Source of the DNA: Azorinus chamasolen
Lineage: Eukaryota; Mollusca; Bivalvia; Cardiida; Solecurtidae
Assembly (NCBI GenBank): GCA_963576725.1
Contig: OY755246.1
Coordinates: forward strand, 77,817,475-77,881,474
DNA: 64,000 nt
Reading direction: 5' to 3'
Of this stretch, positions 1 through 9,493 are shown piece by piece. The notes under the pieces were generated by a model. It had not been told where the DNA came from, searched no databases, and saw nothing but the letters and a program-made list of their open reading frames with translations. Numbering within the stretch: the stretch's first letter is position 1; each line of letters opens with the position of its first letter. The translations under genes and the position numbers were made by a program.

Positions 1-192
1 CATTACACATATTTATTTTTCTACTGTGTAGTTATCAGTATATCATTACACATATTTATTTTTCTACTGTGTAGTTATCAGTATATCATTACACATATTT
101 ATTTTTCTACTGTGTAGTTATCAGTATATCATTACACATATTTATTTTTCTACTGTGTAGTTATCAGTATATCATTACACATATTTTTTTAT
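1..192. repeat. 43-bp tandem repeat, about 4.4 copies
   Basis: Near-identical units begin at 1, 44, 87, 130 and 173, each starting CATTACACATATTTATTTTT. The array is cut by the window edge, so its true length is unknown. The last unit decays after about 20 bases. Confidence 0.95.
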
Positions 193-212
193 TTGTACTA
201 GTTATAATCCTT

Positions 213-332
213 TCAACCCTTGAGACCCATGCACTGTCCTTTGCAAACAGTGTAGACTCAGATCAGAGGACCCCTTGAGGAGCCCTCTGATCAGGGTCAA
301 TGTACTGTTTCTCATTCAAAATCCTCTAGCCG
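213..332 (-). mobile_element. H5 hairpin MITE, partial, inverted
   Basis: The palindromic core at 243-310 has arms GTAGACTCAGATCAGAGG and CCTCTGATCAGGGTC around CCCCTTGAGGAG. The left end CCTTTCAACCC is degenerate. The right end is lost where the next element begins. Confidence 0.75.
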
Positions 333-340
333 GCTTTTAG

Positions 341-583
341 CCCCTTTCCTTGTTCTATGTTTATTACAAATTACAGTACGTACTGAATATTCATGGACAA
401 AATAGTTATAAATATACACAGCGGAACGCTGTAGCCATTTTAGAAACTAAGGGAACAGATCTATCAAATTCCATTAGCAAACAGAGCAGACCCTGATCAG
501 ACGACTCCTTTAGGAGCCGTCTGATCTGGGTTTACTCTGTTTGCAGATGTGTGAAAGCATGTTTGTATGAGGGAATGGGTTAA
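341..583 (+). mobile_element. H1a hairpin MITE (TTAA/CCC type)
   Basis: Starts CCCCTTTCCTTGTTC and ends GGGAATGGGTTAA. The hairpin core at 476-546 pairs CAAACAGAGCAGACCC with the TCTGTTTG arm. It is non-coding. The family is shared with 1735-1984, 14534-14764 and 39197-39438. Confidence 0.9.
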
Positions 584-644
584 AAGTATTTCCTACTGAG
601 TGGACTCTATATAGTTAATCACTGATAATTCAGGGTTGGAAGAA

Positions 645-1100
645 TTAACCCTCTCCTTCATTGTAATAATAAATGCCTTTTCATGCATTTGCAAACAGAG
701 TAGACCAAGATCAGATGGCTCCAACAGGAGCCATCTGATCAGGGTCTGCTCTGTTTGCTAATGGAATTAGGTCTGTTTCTTTTAAGTTTCTGAAATGGCT
801 ACAGTGTTCCACCTTTGATATTTCATTATAACTTTTTTCCATGAATATTCAGTGCGCAAAAGTCCAGATAAGATACATAAATTTAAACATTTTCAAGAAT
901 AGCTCCTTTATTTCTCCACCAAACCCCATAGTGTGACCACTCTTCTGAATTGTCTCAAAGAGATGATTCTAAAGAGTGGTCACAGTATAGGGTTTGGTTG
1001 AGAAATGATGATTTAAGTATTTGGGTACGTACACACCTTTATCTGTAGCTCTGAGAAAGTATTGAAAATTTGAACTAAATATGAAGCAGGGAAAGGGCTT
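645..1100 (-). mobile_element. H1a MITE, inverted, interrupted by an H7 element
   Basis: TTAACCCTCTCC opens the copy at 645 and the core is at 691-758. The H1a body stops near 858 after TGAATATTCAGT and resumes near 1056 with ATTGAAAATTTG through CAGGGAAAGGGCTTAA. The intervening H7 is therefore a later insertion. Confidence 0.8.
860..1055. mobile_element. H7 foldback MITE nested in H1a
   Basis: A large palindrome at 911-1005 pairs CTCCACCAAACCCCATAGTG with the TATAGGGTTTGGTTGAGAAA arm. Outer flanks CCAGATAAGATACATAA and ACACCTTTATCTG share a short inverted CAGATAA terminus. Relatives lie at 27640-27770, 39700-39850, 45261-45425 and 60398-60595. Confidence 0.8.
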
Positions 1101-1128
1101 AAAAGCAAGTGACCATTATCATGCTACG

Positions 1129-1225
1129 GTGTCAACCTTGCTGTTATTTTCAAACAGTTTGGATCTCGATGAAATGCTGTGTAACTCGGTGTCTTGTCAG
1201 GATCCAGCTGTTTGACACCCAGGTT
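1129..1225. mobile_element. H3 hairpin MITE remnant
   Basis: The core at 1153-1217 is an imperfect palindrome around AACAGTTTGGATCTCGATGA and TCAGGATCCAGCTGTTTG. Termini are not recognisable. Confidence 0.65.
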
Positions 1226-1491
1226 CTCAAAAGCTTCTCAAAAGCTTGAACAAAAAAATCAGAATAAGATTAAAAGTGCAACAGATCAGAATTTGAGCAG
1301 ATGTTTTTTTGCAGAATGATAAAGGTTACCCCTGTCTGACATCTATTGTAGAAATTGAAGATTATTTGCCAGTGTGGGGGTGGTTGAAGTGCAGGTTACT
1401 TTCATATAGGTGTGGTTATTTGGTAACTTGTATTAAATAGTGCATTTACTAGTTATTATCTTTTGTCGTCACTTTATCTTTGCATTTAGTT

Positions 1492-1738
1492 GAACCATTT
1501 ACTTCATGAATATTCATGTGAGAAATAATAACATCATGAATATTAAGCATATTTTTTATAATGACCGGGATGAACCACAGATATGTACATGTACAGTCAA
1601 TTGGTAGAAACTGTAGAATCATATCTATATTATTTCATAAGCAAATAGGGTAGACAGGAGCTGTCTCATCTGGGTCTGGCGTAGCCAAGTATTGTCATCT
1701 GCAAAATTTGTCGTCTGCTAACAGTTTTGTTTTTTTAA
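1492..1738 (+). mobile_element. H1b MITE, truncated, followed by an H3 remnant
   Basis: Contains CATGAATATTCATG and a shortened core CAGGAGCTGTCTCATCTGGG near 1655-1673. From about 1681 the sequence switches to H3-like TTGTCATCTGCAAAATTTGT, so this is a junction of two degraded MITEs. Confidence 0.65.
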
Positions 1739-1984
1739 CCCTTTCCCTGTTCTAAGTTTAGTACAAATTTCAATACCTACTGAATATTCATTGACAAAAT
1801 AGTTATAAAGAAATATTGAAGGTGGAACATTGTAGACATTTTAGACCGCAAAGAAACAGATCTATCAAATTCTATTAGCAAACAGAGTAGACCCTGATCA
1901 GACGGCTCCTCTAGGAGCCGTCTGATCTGGGTCTTCTCTGTTTGCAAATGCATGAAAATGTGTTTATTTGAGGGAAAGGGTTAA
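1735..1984 (+). mobile_element. H1a hairpin MITE, complete
   Basis: Both ends are intact: TTAACCCTTTCCC at 1735 and GGGAAAGGGTTAA ending at 1984. The hairpin is at 1875-1945 with apex CTCCTCTAGGAG. The right TTAA is shared with the next element, as expected for insertion into an existing TTAA. Confidence 0.92.
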
Positions 1985-2658
1985 CTCTTTCTTTCATATG
2001 AACACTTTTTGATACATTTGCAAACAAAGTAGACCCAGATCAGATGGCTCCTATAATCTGTTTGCTAATAAAATTACATTGATCTGATTCTATAGTTTCT
2101 ACCAATTCCAAACATCCTATGTATGTCTGCCATTATAAAACTTCAGCTATAAACGTTCATGATGTCATTATCCTATGTATGTCTGCCATTATAACACTTC
2201 AGCTATAAACGTTCATGATGTCATTATAAAACTTCAGCTATAAACGTTCATGATGTCATTATAAAACTTCAGCTATAAACGTTCATGATGTCATTATAAA
2301 ACTTCAGCTATAAACGTTCATGATGTCATTATAAAACTTCAGCTATAAACGTTCATGATGTCATTATAAAACTTCAGCTATAAACGTTCATGATGTCATT
2401 ATAAAACTTCAGCTATAAACGTTCATGATGTCATAACTTCTGATATCAGCTATAAACGTTCATGATGTCATTATTTCTGATATCAGCTATAAACGTTCAT
2501 GATGTCATTATTTCTGATATCAGCTATAAACGTTCATGATGTCATTATTTCTGATATCAGCTATAAACGTTCATGATGTCATTATTTCTGATATCAGCTA
2601 TAAACGTTCATGATGTCATTATTTCTGATATGAATATTGAACAGAGAAAGGTTTAGCC
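1981..2658 (-). mobile_element. H1b MITE, inverted, with internal tandem expansion
   Basis: The left part is H1-like (TTGCAAACAAAGTAGACCCA) and the right end is GAATATTGAACAGAGAAAGG. The normally single-copy segment between them has been amplified into the array at 2113-2632. Confidence 0.8.
2113..2632. repeat. 35-37-bp tandem array inside an H1b MITE, 13 copies
   Basis: CAGCTATAAACGTTCATGAT starts at 2144, 2200, 2235, 2270, 2305, 2340, 2375, 2410, 2447, 2484, 2521, 2558 and 2595. Spacing is 35 bp, then switches to 37 bp when TTTCTGATAT replaces TATAAAACTT, so two expansion phases are visible. Confidence 0.95.
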
Positions 2659-2659
2659 T

Positions 2660-2945
2660 TTACCCGGTTGAATATTTATGCGAGTGAGTTGGGTTTTAGG
2701 GCAGTGAGTCTGCGACACTGAATAGGTCATATAGCGCCGATGAATGATGAGATGATATGATGATGAGGGATAATTTCTGGAAGATGATTTCGGCTAATCT
2801 CATGCGCTGCAAAACAGCGCATGGGATCAAAACCACCGACCTGTCTTTATTTTAGCTCTTGGCAGAGGGGATAATCTCCGTCAAATAAACAAAAACATCC
2901 CCTGTGACAATTAAGCCCCAGAACCACTGCAAGGTAGGAAGGTCT
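2660..2945. other. Apparently single-copy stretch
   Basis: No recognised repeat or coding potential. A short inverted repeat CATGCGCTG/CAGCGCATG lies around 2801-2824. Confidence 0.5.
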
Positions 2946-2949
2946 CTGG

Positions 2950-3070
2950 GGAATAATTATTCATGTGAGAAATTATGATGTCATGAATATTTGGTAGCTG
3001 AATTTTTATAATGGTAGATAAACACATTAATGTTTTGTTATTGGTAGAATCTGTAGAGTCAGATCTATTT
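2950..3070 (+). mobile_element. H1b MITE left half
   Basis: Has the ATTATTCATGTGAGAAATTA and ATGTCATGAATATT blocks of H1b and stops before the hairpin, where an H2 element begins. Confidence 0.75.
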
Positions 3071-3298
3071 TAACCCTTTCCCACTTAGGCTATTTTTAGA
3101 CCTAACCTCTTTGATTAAATCTACCAAAAAGGAGCATTAACTAGAGAAAAGGAAAAGTTTAGAATTGTGTAGGTTTGAAACCATTGTAATAAATAGAGCA
3201 TTTGCTCCTATGGAGCAAATGCTCTATTTATCACAATGGTTTCATAAAGTGACTTTTACAGAAGCGTCAAAAGGCGTCAATATGTGGGAATGGGTTAA
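3070..3298 (-). mobile_element. H2 hairpin MITE, complete
   Basis: TTAACCCTTTCCC left end and GGGAATGGGTTAA right end. The hairpin core at about 3188-3243 pairs AGCATTTGCTCC with GGAGCAAATGCT around TATG. The conserved flank TAGGCTATTTTTAGACC is present. Confidence 0.9.
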
Positions 3299-3475
3299 TT
3301 TCATAAGCAAACAGCTTTCAAAACAACCAAACAAGCATGAAACAGCTTTCAAAAACAAAACAATCAGTCAAGTGTCAAATAGCTTTCAAAACAACCAGTC
3401 AAGTGTCAAACAGCTTTCAACAGATTTGATCCTGATGTGGTGCCTAGTTACAGCTGAGATCTAAACTGTTTGCAA
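3297..3475. mobile_element. H3-like remnant with short internal duplications
   Basis: CAAACAGCTTTCAAAACAAC-type segments recur between 3308 and 3425. They are followed by a decayed H3 core GATTTGATCCTGATGTGG...CTAAACTGTTTGC. Confidence 0.55.
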
Positions 3476-3508
3476 AGGTTATCATAGATTCGCCAGGTTC
3501 GCTTGAGT

Positions 3509-3800
3509 GGGCCTCCGTGAACGAGTGGTTATGATCTTCGACTGACAATCGCTTAGCCCCTCAACGCTGTGGGTTCAAATCCTGGCTGGGCATTCGGATT
3601 CTTCATGCGAGGAAGCCTTCCAGCTGGCTTGCAGAAGGTTGTGGTTCTACTTCGATGTTCTTCTGTGCACGAAAACAATGCATTTGTTCCATGCACAGAA
3701 GAACGTCTGGGGTCTTCCTCCACTTGTAATTAGCTGGACACATTGTGATATGACTGAAATACTGTTAAAACGAAGTAAAACCTTATAAAAACCAAACCAA
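3509..3800 (+). mobile_element. tRNA-derived SINE with conserved body (Meta-SINE-like)
   Basis: The head at 3511-3591 is tRNA-like, with box A-like GAACGAGTGGTTATG and box B-like GGGTTCAAATCC. The body has the bivalve-typical GCTTGCAGAAGGTTGTGGTT and GTCTGGGGTCTTCCTCCAC. The tail is GTTAAAACGAAGTAAAACC. It is not a functional tRNA, because the cloverleaf is disrupted. Assignment to the MetaSINE superfamily is from memory. Confidence 0.75.
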
Positions 3801-3829
3801 ATAGATTTGCCTGACTGACATGCAAAGAG

Positions 3830-4066
3830 ATTCCCTTTCCCTCATATAAATGCTTTTTCACTCCTTTGCAACCAGAGTAGGCCCAGATCATCCTATAGGA
3901 GCCATCTGATCAGGATCTGCTCTTTTTTGCTTATGGAATTATATAAATGTGATTTTACAGTTTTCTGCCAAGATTAAGCCAGTATTCATGTATCATTATA
4001 GAATTTCAGGTTAGAAATATTCATGATGTCATTATTTCTCACATGAATATCAAACAGCTAAAGGGA
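3830..4066 (-). mobile_element. H1b MITE, inverted
   Basis: Begins CCCTTTCCCTCATATAAATG. Core at about 3868-3940 is shortened (ATCATCCTATAGGAGCCATC). Ends TGAATATCAAACAGCTAAAGGGATAA. Confidence 0.8.
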
Positions 4067-4167
4067 TAAATAACAATTTACCCAACAAACTGATACGCCC
4101 ATCTGTAGCACAATAAATCATAATGTCTCAAGTTGATGATTTCTCACTTTTACTGGAGTAAAATTGT

Positions 4168-4398
4168 CTTAACCCTTAACTCCATAAAACACCCTCCTAC
4201 ACCTTTGTGCAAACAGAGTAGACTTAGATCTAGAAATTGCCTGATCAGGGTCTGCTCTGTTTGCTTATGGAATAATTATAATAGATCTGATTCTAGTTTC
4301 TTCTTTGGCAAAACCTTTAAGTGTTAATTTGCCATTTTAAAAAATCATCCAATTAGAATCCGTGATGTCATTATTTCTAACATGAGCAAATGGTTAAC
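4168..4398 (-). mobile_element. H1b MITE, inverted
   Basis: TTAACCCTTAACTCC start, hairpin remnant 4208-4264, and a degenerate end near 4395 (AACATGAGCAAATGGTTAAC). Confidence 0.75.
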
Positions 4399-4448
4399 AT
4401 TCGTGTAATGCTATTCATTGTGAATCCTGGTTTATCATTACCCGGTAT

Positions 4449-4540
4449 ATACAGAAGTCCAGATAAGATGAGTAAATTAAGAAATAACTCCTTTATTTCT
4501 AACCAAACCCTATAGTGTTACTACTCTATAAAATCGTCTC
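4449..4540. mobile_element. H7 left half
   Basis: AGTCCAGATAAGATGAGTAA through CTAACCAAACCCTATAGTG and AAAATCGTCTCAATCAAC. The returning arm of the palindrome is absent. Confidence 0.65.
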
Positions 4541-4862
4541 AATCAACTTGATTATATATAACTGTCCAGTATTTGTTAAACGATCATCACTAAACCATTT
4601 GACTGAAACTTCCTTGCACTGTTTTGAAATGTATCAACGTTTCTCGACTGTTTTACATTGGAATTATTACCATTAAAACTGTCACTTGCGATTTGTCTCT
4701 GATTCGCAGACTTTGATAATTAGATGAAGAAGTAGAAAATTTGAACATCTTTGCGATGCTGGTTAGATTCTATATTTAGTAAAAAAGTTGAGTCCATGCC
4801 AATACAGAATGGTTATTGAATTCGACTACTGTGCACGCAGACGCACCAAATTTTGGTTGTGT
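4541..4862. other. Apparently single-copy stretch
   Basis: AT-rich sequence with no recognised repeat, splice-bounded ORF or RNA gene. Confidence 0.45.
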
Positions 4863-4863
4863 A

Positions 4864-5163
4864 TGGTGGCGGTGGTCTAGTGGTAACGCGCTTGACTATC
4901 AGTCCGGAGGTCCGGGGTTCAAATCCCGGTCCCACCCGAAAATTTCAGAGACCCTTTTTTGTGTCTCCCACCCGCACATCCTCTCCACCCAGGGGTTATA
5001 ATGGGTACCTGTAAGGGTCACTCGCCGGTACTGTGGCTGCATGATTGCGCCATATGTTAGCAGTGCTCAATATTGTAGGCCAATGACTCAATGACCAGGG
5101 GAGTAAATGTACAGTCGGCTGAGCGGTCATTCGGACTGAAAGTAGACTATAACTAGGTACTTT
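4864..5163 (+). mobile_element. tRNA-derived SINE, copy 1
   Basis: The head at 4867-4937 has box A TGGTCTAGTGGTAACGC and box B GGTTCAAATCCC but a poor acceptor stem. The body runs through TTAGCAGTGCTCAATATTGT and ends CTATAACTAGGTACTTTA. Copies 2 (16238-16538) and 3 (33956-34256) share head, body and 3' end, which defines a ~300-bp SINE family. Confidence 0.9.
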
Positions 5164-5425
5164 ACCATGCAGTCTACTTGTATGTGTTTAGATACGAAAA
5201 GGGTGCTATGAAACACAACCACCAATACTGAAAAAACAAATGTATTTTCGAATGCGCTCGTTGAGCCGATGATGGTATAATAATTATGCGCCAATAGGTT
5301 AAAAAGAGGTCCATTAAATTTATGCAGTGGCGCAGCCTAGATTGAACATTGGTAAAGAGGTAATAAATGATGAAAGTTATGCAGAAATCAACCAGTTTCC
5401 CTTTTGAATGGGGGAACAAAGTATA
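5164..5425. other. Apparently single-copy stretch
   Basis: Short open frames on the minus strand have no splice or composition support. Nothing further recognised. Confidence 0.4.
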
Positions 5426-5435
5426 CTGACATTAT

Positions 5436-5500
5436 TATGTAAACAGTGTAGACCCAGATCAGACAGCCTCTAGAGGAGCTCTCTGATCAGGATCTGCATT
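5436..5500 (-). mobile_element. H5 core truncated by a HINE-like insertion
   Basis: AAACAGTGTAGACCCAGATC ... CTGATCAGGATCTGCA is the H5 hairpin. It stops where TTTTTATGCCCCCC of the next element starts. Confidence 0.7.
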
Positions 5501-5508
5501 TTTATGCC

Positions 5509-6991
5509 CCCCAGATAAGATCTGGGGGGCATATTGTTTTTGCCCTGTCTGTCTGTCTGTCTGTTTGTCTGTTTGTCTGTTTGTCTGTTTGTCTGTTTGT
5601 TTGTCAGCAACTTTAACATTGGTCATAACTTTTGAGCCAGTACAGATAGAGACTTGATATTTGGTATGCATATGTATCTCATGAAGCCGCACATTTTGAG
5701 GGGTGACATGTCAAGGTCAAGGTCATCCTTCAAGGTCAGAGGTCAAATATATGGGTCAAATCACCTCATTTAACATTGGCCATAACTTTTGGACCAGTAG
5801 AGATAGAGACTTGATATTTGGCATGCTTGTGTATCTCATGAAGCCGCACATTTTGAGGGGTGACATGTCAAGGTCAAGGTCATCCTCAGGGTCAAAGGTC
5901 AAATTGTCTGTTTTTTGTCTGTAACATTAACGCAACTTTAACATTGGTCATAACTTTTGAGTCGGTACAGATATAGACCTGATATTTGGCATGCATATGT
6001 ATCTCATGAAGCCGCACATTTTGAGGGGTGACGTGTCAAGGTCAAGGTCATCTTTCAAGGTCAGAGGTCAAATATATGGGTCAAATCACCGACTTTAACA
6101 TTGGCCATAACTTTTTGACCAGTAGAGATACAGACTTGATATTTGGCATGCTTGTGTATCTTATGAAGCTGCACATTTTGAGGGGTGAAATGTCAAGGTC
6201 AAGGTCATACTTCAGGGTCAAAGGTCAAATTGTCTGTTTCTTTGTCTGTAACTTTAACATTGGTCATAACTTTTGAGCCAGTACAGCTAGTGACTTGATA
6301 TTTGGCATGCATATGTATCTCATAAAGCCTCACATTTTGAGGAGTGACATGTCAAGGTCAAGGTCATCTTTAAAGGTCAGAGGTCAAACATATGGGTCAA
6401 ATCACTGACTTTAACATTGGCCATAACTTTTGAACCAGTACAGATAGAGACTTGATATGTGGCATGATTGTGTATCTCATGAAGCTGCACGGTGTGAGGG
6501 GTGAAATGTCAAGGTCATTCTTCAAGGTCAAAGGTCACCAACTTCAAATTGGCCATAACTTTTGAACCAATAGAGATAAAGTCTTAATATTTGGTATGCA
6601 TGTGTATCTCATGAAGCTGCACATTTAAGGGGATAACATTTCAAGGTCAAGGTCATCTTTCAGGTTCAAAGGTCACTGACTTTAACATTGGCCATAACTT
6701 TTAAACCAGTAGAGATACAGACTTGATAGTTGGTATACATGTGTTTCTCATTTTGCTGCACAGTTTGAGGGGTAACATGTCAAGGTCAAGGTCATCCTTC
6801 ATGGTCAAAGGTCACACACTTTAACATTGGCCATAACTTTTGAACCAGTAGAGATACAGACTTGATATGTGGTATGCATGTGCACCCCATGAAGCTGCAC
6901 AGTTTGAGGGGTGACATGTCAAGATCAAGGTCATCCTTTAGGGTCAAATATCATATCGAGGGGGCATAGTGTTTCACAAACACATCTTGTT
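5509..6991 (+). mobile_element. Pearl/HINE-like element A, copy 1 (AGGTCA-rich)
   Basis: The 5' hairpin TATGCCCCCCAGAT/ATCTGGGGGGCATA is followed by a (CTGT)n tract (about 5545-5604). About nine diverged 131-168-bp monomers follow, marked by TCAAGGTCAAGGTCA starts near 5711, 5868, 6036, 6193, 6352, 6509, 6649, 6780 and 6919. The 3' end is a GTGTTT-CAC-AAACAC hairpin (6969-6983) and TCTTGTT. GGGGGCATA near the 3' end inverts the 5' TATGCCCCC. 5' hairpin, microsatellite, tandem core and 3' hairpin is the architecture known for bivalve pearl elements and Helentron-associated elements. Short ORFs inside are repeat read-through. Confidence 0.85.
5540..5606 (+). repeat. (CTGT)n microsatellite within element A
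   Basis: CTGTCTGTCTGTCTG grading into TTTGTCTG units, directly downstream of the 5' hairpin. The same position is occupied in copies 2, 3 and 4. Confidence 0.9.
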
Positions 6992-7373
6992 ATAATTCAG
7001 AATCATCTAGCAAATTGAAGCCTGTAGATATTTGGATCATATTTGGTATGTATGTTTACTATCATAAGGGGAACCCATTTCACAAGGGTAGGTTACCCTA
7101 AAATTAATTTTGCCATAGTTATGCCCCTTTTTTGACTTAGAATTTTCATTGTTGGTTAAGTTTTATGTTCAGGTCCATGTCTCAGAAACTGTCCAAGATA
7201 TTTTGGTTCAACTTTGGTATACATGTTAACTATTACAAGGGGGACCTATTTTACAAAGGCAGATAACCGTAAAATTAATTTGCTATAGTTATCTACCCTT
7301 TCTGACTTAGACTTCCACTACACTATCCAGCACTGAAGAAAGTGGAGCGCGCTGTCTGCGGACAGCTCTTGTT
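6992..7373 (+). mobile_element. HINE-like element B with two internal repeat units
   Basis: Two ~185-bp units share GTATGT/GTATACATGTTAACTAT, GGGGAACCCATTT/GGGGGACCTATTT and AAAATTAATTT. The 3' end is the hairpin GCTGTC-TGCG-GACAGC (7351-7366) followed by TCTTGTT, the same terminus as element A. It directly abuts the 3' end of copy 1. Confidence 0.75.
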
Positions 7374-7374
7374 A

Positions 7375-7579
7375 GATACAGCCTCTTTGAATTAATCTAC
7401 CGAAAAGGAGCATTAACTAGAGAAAATAATTTTTTTAGATTTTTGTAGTTGGAAACCATTGTGATAAATATAGCATTTGCTCCTATAGTAGCAAATCGAT
7501 GCTCTATTTATCACAATGGCTTCACAAAGTGACTTTTACAGAATCGTCAAAAGTCATCAATATGAGGGAATGGGTTAAG
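7375..7579 (-). mobile_element. H2 MITE, left end truncated
   Basis: Starts inside H2 at GCCTCTTTGAATTAATCTAC. Core at about 7460-7520 carries a small insertion at the apex. Ends GGGAATGGGTTAA. Confidence 0.8.
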
Positions 7580-7747
7580 CTTCCTCTATAAATATGCCTC
7601 ACTCCGCTTCTGTATAAGTCACTTTTTGAAACCATTGCGATATTAAAAGAAATTTTAAAATTTTCCTTTTCTCAAGTATATGCTCCTTTTAGGTTGATTT
7701 ATTCAAAGAGGTTAGGCCAAAAAATAGCCTATGAGGAAATGGGTTAA
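7576..7747 (+). mobile_element. H2 MITE lacking its hairpin
   Basis: Starts TTAAGCTTCCTC, shows GTCACTTTTTGAAACCATTG and ATAGCCTATGAGGAAATGGG, but the palindromic centre is deleted. It shares TTAA with the preceding H2. Confidence 0.75.
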
Positions 7748-7804
7748 TGTCTCATCAAAATCCAAACCATCAATTATATTAGCTGTTGCACTGTTCTGAA
7801 AATT

Positions 7805-7890
7805 GTTTATTAATTTCCATAAGGAAACAGAGCAGACCCTAATCAGACAGCTGTCAGGAACTGTCTGATCTGGATCTACCCTTTTTGTGA
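7805..7890 (+). mobile_element. H1 hairpin fragment
   Basis: ACAGAGCAGACCCTAATCAG ... CTGTCTGATCTGGATCTACC without MITE termini. Confidence 0.65.
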
Positions 7891-7925
7891 AGGTATTTCA
7901 AAGTGTACCTAAGGAGCATGGGGCT

Positions 7926-8131
7926 TTAACTCTTTGCGCGCAAAGTAATTTTTCCATCTGCAACAATTGTCTTCTGCTTCAATTCTTAAAAAAAAAATCT
8001 GTAATTGCTTTGCAAAAATATGATCAAGATGACAAACAGTTTTGATCCTGATGAGATGCCGCATTATGCATCTGGATTCAAACTGTTTGCATAGGTAATC
8101 ACAGTTTCGCCGCTAGCATGCAAAGAGTTAA
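7926..8131 (+). mobile_element. H3 hairpin MITE, complete
   Basis: TTAACTCTTTGCGCGC left end and GCATGCAAAGAGTTAA right end. Core at about 8030-8092 is imperfect (AACAGTTTTGATCCTGATGA / TCTGGATTCAAACTGTTTGC). The GTCTTCTGCTTCAATTC block is diagnostic. Confidence 0.88.
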
Positions 8132-8505
8132 GGATTGCAGTCTGGTTAACCATATTTTGCGTACCCAGTAGGAAAGTCGCCGGGGTTTTTAATCTTCGGA
8201 ACAATAGTTAATATGTTTATGGTTTATGATCATTGGAAAACTTGTTGAACCCTGTCAAACAAAAATTGCCTCAATTGTTAAAATTAATTTATGTGTTGCC
8301 GTAGTAACTCTCCCACAGGTTTGTGATCATGGGGCAGCTCCAATGGAGCCCATTGTTGACCTTTATCTTGCTATTTGCGACCTGACACACATTTGTGAAC
8401 AGCCGAGTCACTCGATGTCTCATCAGTATCCAAGCTGTTTAACGCTCAGTCGATAGCTTATTGGATAAAGGCAGGCGTGGTCAAAATTGTACCAGATCCA
8501 TATTT
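8132..8505. other. Mostly unassigned, with a decayed H3 core
   Basis: AACAGCCGAGTCACTCGATG and CAGTATCCAAGCTGTTTAAC (about 8398-8450) look like an old H3 hairpin. The rest has no recognised repeat. The open frame here is not splice-supported. Confidence 0.45.
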
Positions 8506-8731
8506 AACTCATGATTCCCCATAGGCTATTTTTAGATCCGACCTCTTTGTATAAATCAACCGAAAAGGAGCATTAACTAGAGAAAAGGATTTTTTTTAAG
8601 GATCTTATAGTTTTAAATAATTGTGATAAATAGAGCATTTGCTCCTATAGGAGCAAATTCTCTATCACAATAGTTCCAACAGGTGACTTTTGCAGAGGCG
8701 TCCAAAGACGTCAATACCAGGGAATGGGTCA
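8506..8731 (-). mobile_element. H2 hairpin MITE
   Basis: CATAGGCTATTTTTAGATCC flank, core around 8625-8660 (AGCATTTGCTCCTATAGGAG), end GGGAATGGGTCAAA. Confidence 0.82.
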
Positions 8732-8756
8732 AAGAAGACTTTTTTTTCACAGTGTG

Positions 8757-8972
8757 ATAAAGGTTAACCCGTCACTTTACTTTCTGTACTCTGAGCAATT
8801 GTTGTCTGAAAATACTGTCGACTGCTTCAATTCTAAAAATACATTTTCTTCCGTATCTTTTCAAAAAGAGTGTCAGAGTCACAAACCGTTGGATCCTGAT
8901 GAGACATTGAGTTACTCGGCGTCTCATCTGGATCTAAACTGTTTACAAGGGTTATCACAGGAGTGATAAAGG
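8757..8972. mobile_element. H3 hairpin MITE, diverged ends
   Basis: Core 8880-8951 reads ACCGTTGGATCCTGATGAGA ... TCTCATCTGGATCTAAACTG with apex TTACTCGG. The TTGTTGTCTGAAAATACTGT block resembles H3. Confidence 0.75.
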
Positions 8973-8989
8973 TTAATGATCTAGACTGT

Positions 8990-9198
8990 TGGTGCTTTTG
9001 CAAACAGTACAATTATCTGTATCAGACAATCCCAGTAGAAGTCGTCTGATCAGGGTCTGCTCTGGTTGCTCATGGAGTATAGGCCGAATTCTTCTGTTTC
9101 TGCCATCATCAAACGTGCACTTGTTATAATTATGCCATTATACAAAATAAGGTTCATTAATATTCATAATGTCATTATTTCTTTTATGAATAATCATT
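8990..9198 (-). mobile_element. H1b MITE, inverted, diverged
   Basis: TTGCAAACAGTACAATTATC core with CGTCTGATCAGGGTCTGCTC. Right end TGAATAATCATTAACCC is shared with the next element. Confidence 0.72.
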
Positions 9199-9369
9199 AA
9201 CCCATTGCTCCTTTTGGCCAATTAGCAGAAAACTGTACAATCAGATCTATATTATTTCATAAGCAAACAGAGCAGACCCTGATCAGACAGCTCCTCTAGG
9301 AGCCATCTGATCTGGGTCTTCTCTGTTTGCAAAGGAATAAAAAGGCGTATTTATGGAGTAATGGGTTAA
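9195..9369 (+). mobile_element. H1 hairpin MITE, short form
   Basis: TTAACCCATTGCTCC to GGAGTAATGGGTTAA. Hairpin 9260-9332 has apex CTCCTCTAGGAG. The AATATTCATG subterminal block is missing. Confidence 0.85.
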
Positions 9370-9493
9370 GGAAAGGTTAAGTATGTGAGTTCTGAGTATG
9401 TGGAGTAGTTCAACACTACAGTCTGTATTGTGATAGGGTTCAAGTTGCTTGATGATTTTGAATGACAAAAAGACTCTCTGCTCCAAGGGTTTC

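Noticed and set aside
4867..4937. Functional tRNA gene
   Set aside because: Box A and B are present but the acceptor and anticodon stems do not pair well, and the same head recurs in two other SINE copies with identical bodies.
5703..6276. Protein-coding frames in element A (SEVKYMGQIT-like)
   Set aside because: Read-through of AGGTCA-rich monomers; the same frame appears in every copy and stops at monomer borders.
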